From assembly GCA_041608535.1 (NCBI GenBank), contig JBFISM010000165.1:1-7214 (forward strand): 7,214 bases of DNA, written 5' to 3'. A program made the translations under genes and the position numbers. The DNA is from JBFISM01 sp041608535 (lineage in GTDB: Bacteria; Actinomycetota; Acidimicrobiia; Spongiisociales; UBA5794). Position 1 is the stretch's first letter, and every line of letters begins with the position of its first letter. The notes under the pieces are model-generated. The model made no database searches. It worked only from the letters and a program-made list of their open reading frames with translations, and was not told where the DNA came from. Shown in pieces: positions 5,061 to 7,214 of this stretch.

Positions 5061-6959
5061 TCAGTCGGCGTGACCAACCAGGTCGAGCGTTGCCTGGGCT
5101 ATCGAATCGGCGTCGAGTCCGATCTCGCCGAGGATGGAATCGGCGCTGCCAAAGCGGAGAAACTCGTCGGGGATCCCGAACGATCGCACCTTACCGGCCG
5201 CCCCCGTCGCTGCGAGATGTTCCAGCACGGCGGCGCCGAAGCCGCCGGAGAGCACGTTGTCCTCGAGGGTCACGATGTGCGAATGCGCTTTTGCCCATTC
5301 CTCGAGTCGGGGGTCGAGCGGCTTCACCCATCTGGCGTTGACGACCGTTGCCGCCACGTCGCTCTCGGCGAGCCGTGCTGCGGCCTTGGCGGCGACCTCG
5401 ACCATTCTCCCGACCCCGAGGAGTAGCACATCGGAGCCCGCCGACAGCACCTCCCATTCGCCCACCGGGATCGGGTCCACCGATACGTCGGGAAGCGACT
5501 CGACGGATCCCTTGGGGTAGCGGATCGCCATTGGACCGTCGTGTTCCGCAGCCGTGGCAACCAGTGCGCACAGCTCGTTCTCGTCCGACGGTGCTGCGAT
5601 CACCAGGTTGGGGATCATGCGGAGGTAGGTGAGATCGAACACACCGTGGTGCGATGCCCCATCTGGTCCGGTCACGCCTGCCCGATCGAGCACGAACGTG
5701 ACCGGAAGGTCATGCATCGCCACGTCGAGCATCACCTGGTCGAACGCCCGCTGCAGGAAGCTCGAATAGATGCAGACGAACGGCTTCTTGCCACCCATCG
5801 CCAGACCCGCCGCCAGCGTCACCGCATGCTGCTCGCTGATGCCGACATCGATGACGCGCTCGGGATGGCGGGCGGCCAGCTGGAGAAGCCCGGTCGATGA
5901 CTCCATTGCCGCCGTGATGGCGATCACGTCCTCGTCGGCTTCGGCGGCGGCGGCGAGCGCATGTCCGAACACCTTCGTGTAGCTGATCTGGCGCAACTTG
6001 GGGGCGCCGGTGGCGACGTCGAACTTGCCGACACCGTGCAATCTCTCCAGCTCGTCTTGCAGTGCCGGCCCGTAGCCGCGCCCTTTGTCGGTGACGACGT
6101 GGATCACCACCGGTTCGGGTATGGCCGCAGCGTGGCTCAGCGCCGATTCCATCAAACCGATGTCGTGCCCGTCGATCGGACCGGCGTATTTCACATCGAG
6201 CACGTCGAAGAACGTCGAGGGGGAGAGCATCTGTTTGATGCTCTCCTTGACCCGGCGGGCCGTCTCGTCGGCTCGCTCTCCGATCCGCGGCAGCTTGCGC
6301 AGTCGTGAACCTATGGCCTTCTTGGTCGACTCGTAATGCGGGTCGAGCCGCAGCCGGGCGAGGTGCTTGGCCAGGCCGCCGACCGTGGGAGCGTAGGAGC
6401 GCCCGTTGTCGTTGATGATCACGACCAGGTTCTCGGGGAGGTCCTGTGCGATGTGGTTGAGGGCCTCGTAGGCCATGCCGCCGGTGAGCGCACCATCACC
6501 GATCACGGCGATGACGTTGCGGTGGGCGCCCGACTTCGCCAGTCCCAGCGCATACGAGAGCGAAGTGGAGGCGTGGCTGTTCTCGACGAAGTCGTGGACG
6601 CTCTCACTGCGGCTGGGATAGCCAGAGAGGCCTCCGTCCTGGCGGAGCCTGTCGAACTGCCCGGCGCGGCCGGTGAGGATCTTGTGAACATACGCTTGAT
6701 GCCCGACGTCCCAGATGATGGCGTCGGTTGGGCTGTCGAAGACCCGGTGGAGGGCGAGGGTCAGCTCGACGACACCGAGGTTCGGGGACAGGTGACCGCC
6801 CGTGCGGGACAGCGAGCTGACCAGATAGTCCCGGATGGCATCGGCGAGCTCAGCGAGCTCGATTTCGTCCAAACCAGCCAGATCCTCGGGCAGACGCAAG
6901 CCGTCGAGCAACTCAAACAACATGTGAGATGGTCTCGCCACCGACGACTCCTGCTGCAC
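5061..6959 (-). CDS. dxs: 1-deoxy-D-xylulose-5-phosphate synthase
   Basis: This cytoplasmic enzyme condenses pyruvate with glyceraldehyde 3-phosphate to form DXP, with thiamine diphosphate (ThDP) and Mg2+, the first step of the MEP isoprenoid pathway. The 632-residue length is normal for the family. Visible landmarks: GGHLSPNLGVVELTLAL (His56, matching the family's substrate-site His), IWDVGHQAYVHKILTGR, ENSHASTSLSYALG, the ThDP/Mg motif GDGALTGG (154-161) ending in INDN (182-185), KYAGPIDGHD, DKGRGYGPA, and GISEQHAV with catalytic Glu376, then DRAGVTGPDGASHHG. The C-terminal transketolase-type domain is complete. The start is GTG at 6959, preceded by GAGGGAG. An in-frame ATG at 6923 (residue 13), nearer to typical DXS N-termini, is the alternative. 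It is convergent with the anti-sigma gene, with only 12 bases between, and no other MEP gene is present. Confidence 0.98.
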   Translation of the reverse strand: MQQESSVARPSHMLFELLDGLRLPEDLAGLDEIELAELADAIRDYLVSSLSRTGGHLSPNLGVVELTLALHRVFDSPTDAIIWDVGHQAYVHKILTGRAGQFDRLRQDGGLSGYPSRSESVHDFVENSHASTSLSYALGLAKSGAHRNVIAVIGDGALTGGMAYEALNHIAQDLPENLVVIINDNGRSYAPTVGGLAKHLARLRLDPHYESTKKAIGSRLRKLPRIGERADETARRVKESIKQMLSPSTFFDVLDVKYAGPIDGHDIGLMESALSHAAAIPEPVVIHVVTDKGRGYGPALQDELERLHGVGKFDVATGAPKLRQISYTKVFGHALAAAAEADEDVIAITAAMESSTGLLQLAARHPERVIDVGISEQHAVTLAAGLAMGGKKPFVCIYSSFLQRAFDQVMLDVAMHDLPVTFVLDRAGVTGPDGASHHGVFDLTYLRMIPNLVIAAPSDENELCALVATAAEHDGPMAIRYPKGSVESLPDVSVDPIPVGEWEVLSAGSDVLLLGVGRMVEVAAKAAARLAESDVAATVVNARWVKPLDPRLEEWAKAHSHIVTLEDNVLSGGFGAAVLEHLAATGAAGKVRSFGIPDEFLRFGSADSILGEIGLDADSIAQATLDLVGHAD

Positions 6960-7003
6960 TTCCCGCTCCCTCTAGCTTCGCAGATTCGCCCCGGTAACAC
7001 GAT

Positions 7004-7122
7004 TTCGAGCCAGCCAGGCCTGGCTCGAGTTCTCGCTCGCTGCGCTCGCTCCTCGATTCGAGCAGGCTCGAATCGAATATCGCTCGGCTTCGCCTCGCTC
7101 CAAGCGAGCGGCCTTCGGCCGC
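7004..7122. repeat. Palindrome cluster upstream of dxs
   Basis: Several inverted repeats are packed end to end: 7005-7013 with 7020-7028 (TCGAGCCAG/CTGGCTCGA), 7053-7063 with 7066-7076 (an 11-base arm TCGATTCGAGC with only two bases between), 7094-7099 with 7103-7108, and 7108-7113 with 7117-7122 (GCGGCC-TTC-GGCCGC). Reiterated GCTCGCT and CGCTCG words lie between. It is non-coding: reading frames through it give low-complexity Ser-Glu-Arg strings. It resembles interspersed extragenic palindromic elements, but no family can be named without a genome-wide comparison. Confidence 0.5.
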
Positions 7123-7166
7123 ATCGTTTCTCTGCTGGCCGCACCGCACAGGTCGCTGCGACCAGA

Positions 7167-7199
7167 TCGAGGGGGCACGACGGAGTCGTTCCCCCTCGA
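7167..7199. other. Long hairpin near the right edge
   Basis: TCGAGGGGG (7167-7175) pairs with CCCCCTCGA (7191-7199). After a C/T mismatch, ACGAC (7177-7181) pairs with GTCGT (7185-7189) around a GGA loop, giving fourteen pairs in all. There is no T-tract on either strand, so it is not a canonical terminator. A smaller palindrome GGTCG-CTG-CGACC (7151-7163) precedes it. Whether it belongs to a gene beyond the edge cannot be seen. Confidence 0.45.
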
Positions 7200-7214
7200 G
7201 CTCCCCCTTCCGTC

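Noticed and set aside
6913..7149. Minus-strand open frame overlapping the dxs start
   Set aside because: The translation contains the low-complexity SERSERE string typical of palindromic repeat DNA, and it overlaps dxs.
1..7214. CRISPR array, prophage, insertion sequence, toxin-antitoxin or secondary-metabolite cluster
   Set aside because: No spacer-repeat array, transposase, integrase or biosynthetic gene is present on either strand.

Overview
The window looks like chromosome of a GC-rich actinobacterium, most likely Acidimicrobiia or a close relative. The taxonomic call is inference. It rests on strong G/C bias at third codon positions, GTG starts behind good GGAGG-type sites, a tRNA with no encoded CCA, SLH repeats of the GCNPP...FC type, and an ECF sigma factor paired with a CU044_5270-like membrane protein.

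Layout: positions 1-221 are non-coding and can fold into a closed, branched structure, with a candidate intrinsic terminator at 22-47. A tRNA-Glu(UUC) lies on the minus strand at 222-294. Four genes then run on the plus strand. The first (479-2428) encodes a secreted surface protein with a propeller-like domain, a Gly-rich linker, a beta-sandwich and three SLH repeats. A 373-base gap follows (2429-2801), holding an apparent four-helix junction (2442-2613), an 11-bp inverted repeat enclosing 2641-2770, and an AT-rich dyad (2714-2737). Next come a small secreted beta/gamma-crystallin-like protein (2802-3380), an ECF sigma factor (3451-4059) and its translationally coupled single-pass membrane partner (4056-5048). 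On the minus strand and converging on them is dxs (5061-6959), for 1-deoxy-D-xylulose-5-phosphate synthase. Its upstream region (6960-7214) is crowded with palindromes.

How the genes may work together: the sigma factor and membrane protein read as a signal-sensing pair, with the membrane protein as putative anti-sigma factor. The two secreted products upstream could be its targets or its sensors, but this is inferred from position only. dxs is an unrelated housekeeping gene of the MEP isoprenoid pathway.

The least ordinary material is non-coding. The 2429-2801 gap and the 1-191 segment both fold on paper into nested, non-crossing helices. In GC-rich DNA single 6-7 bp stems arise by chance, so these RNA candidates stay at low to moderate confidence until covariation or expression is tested.
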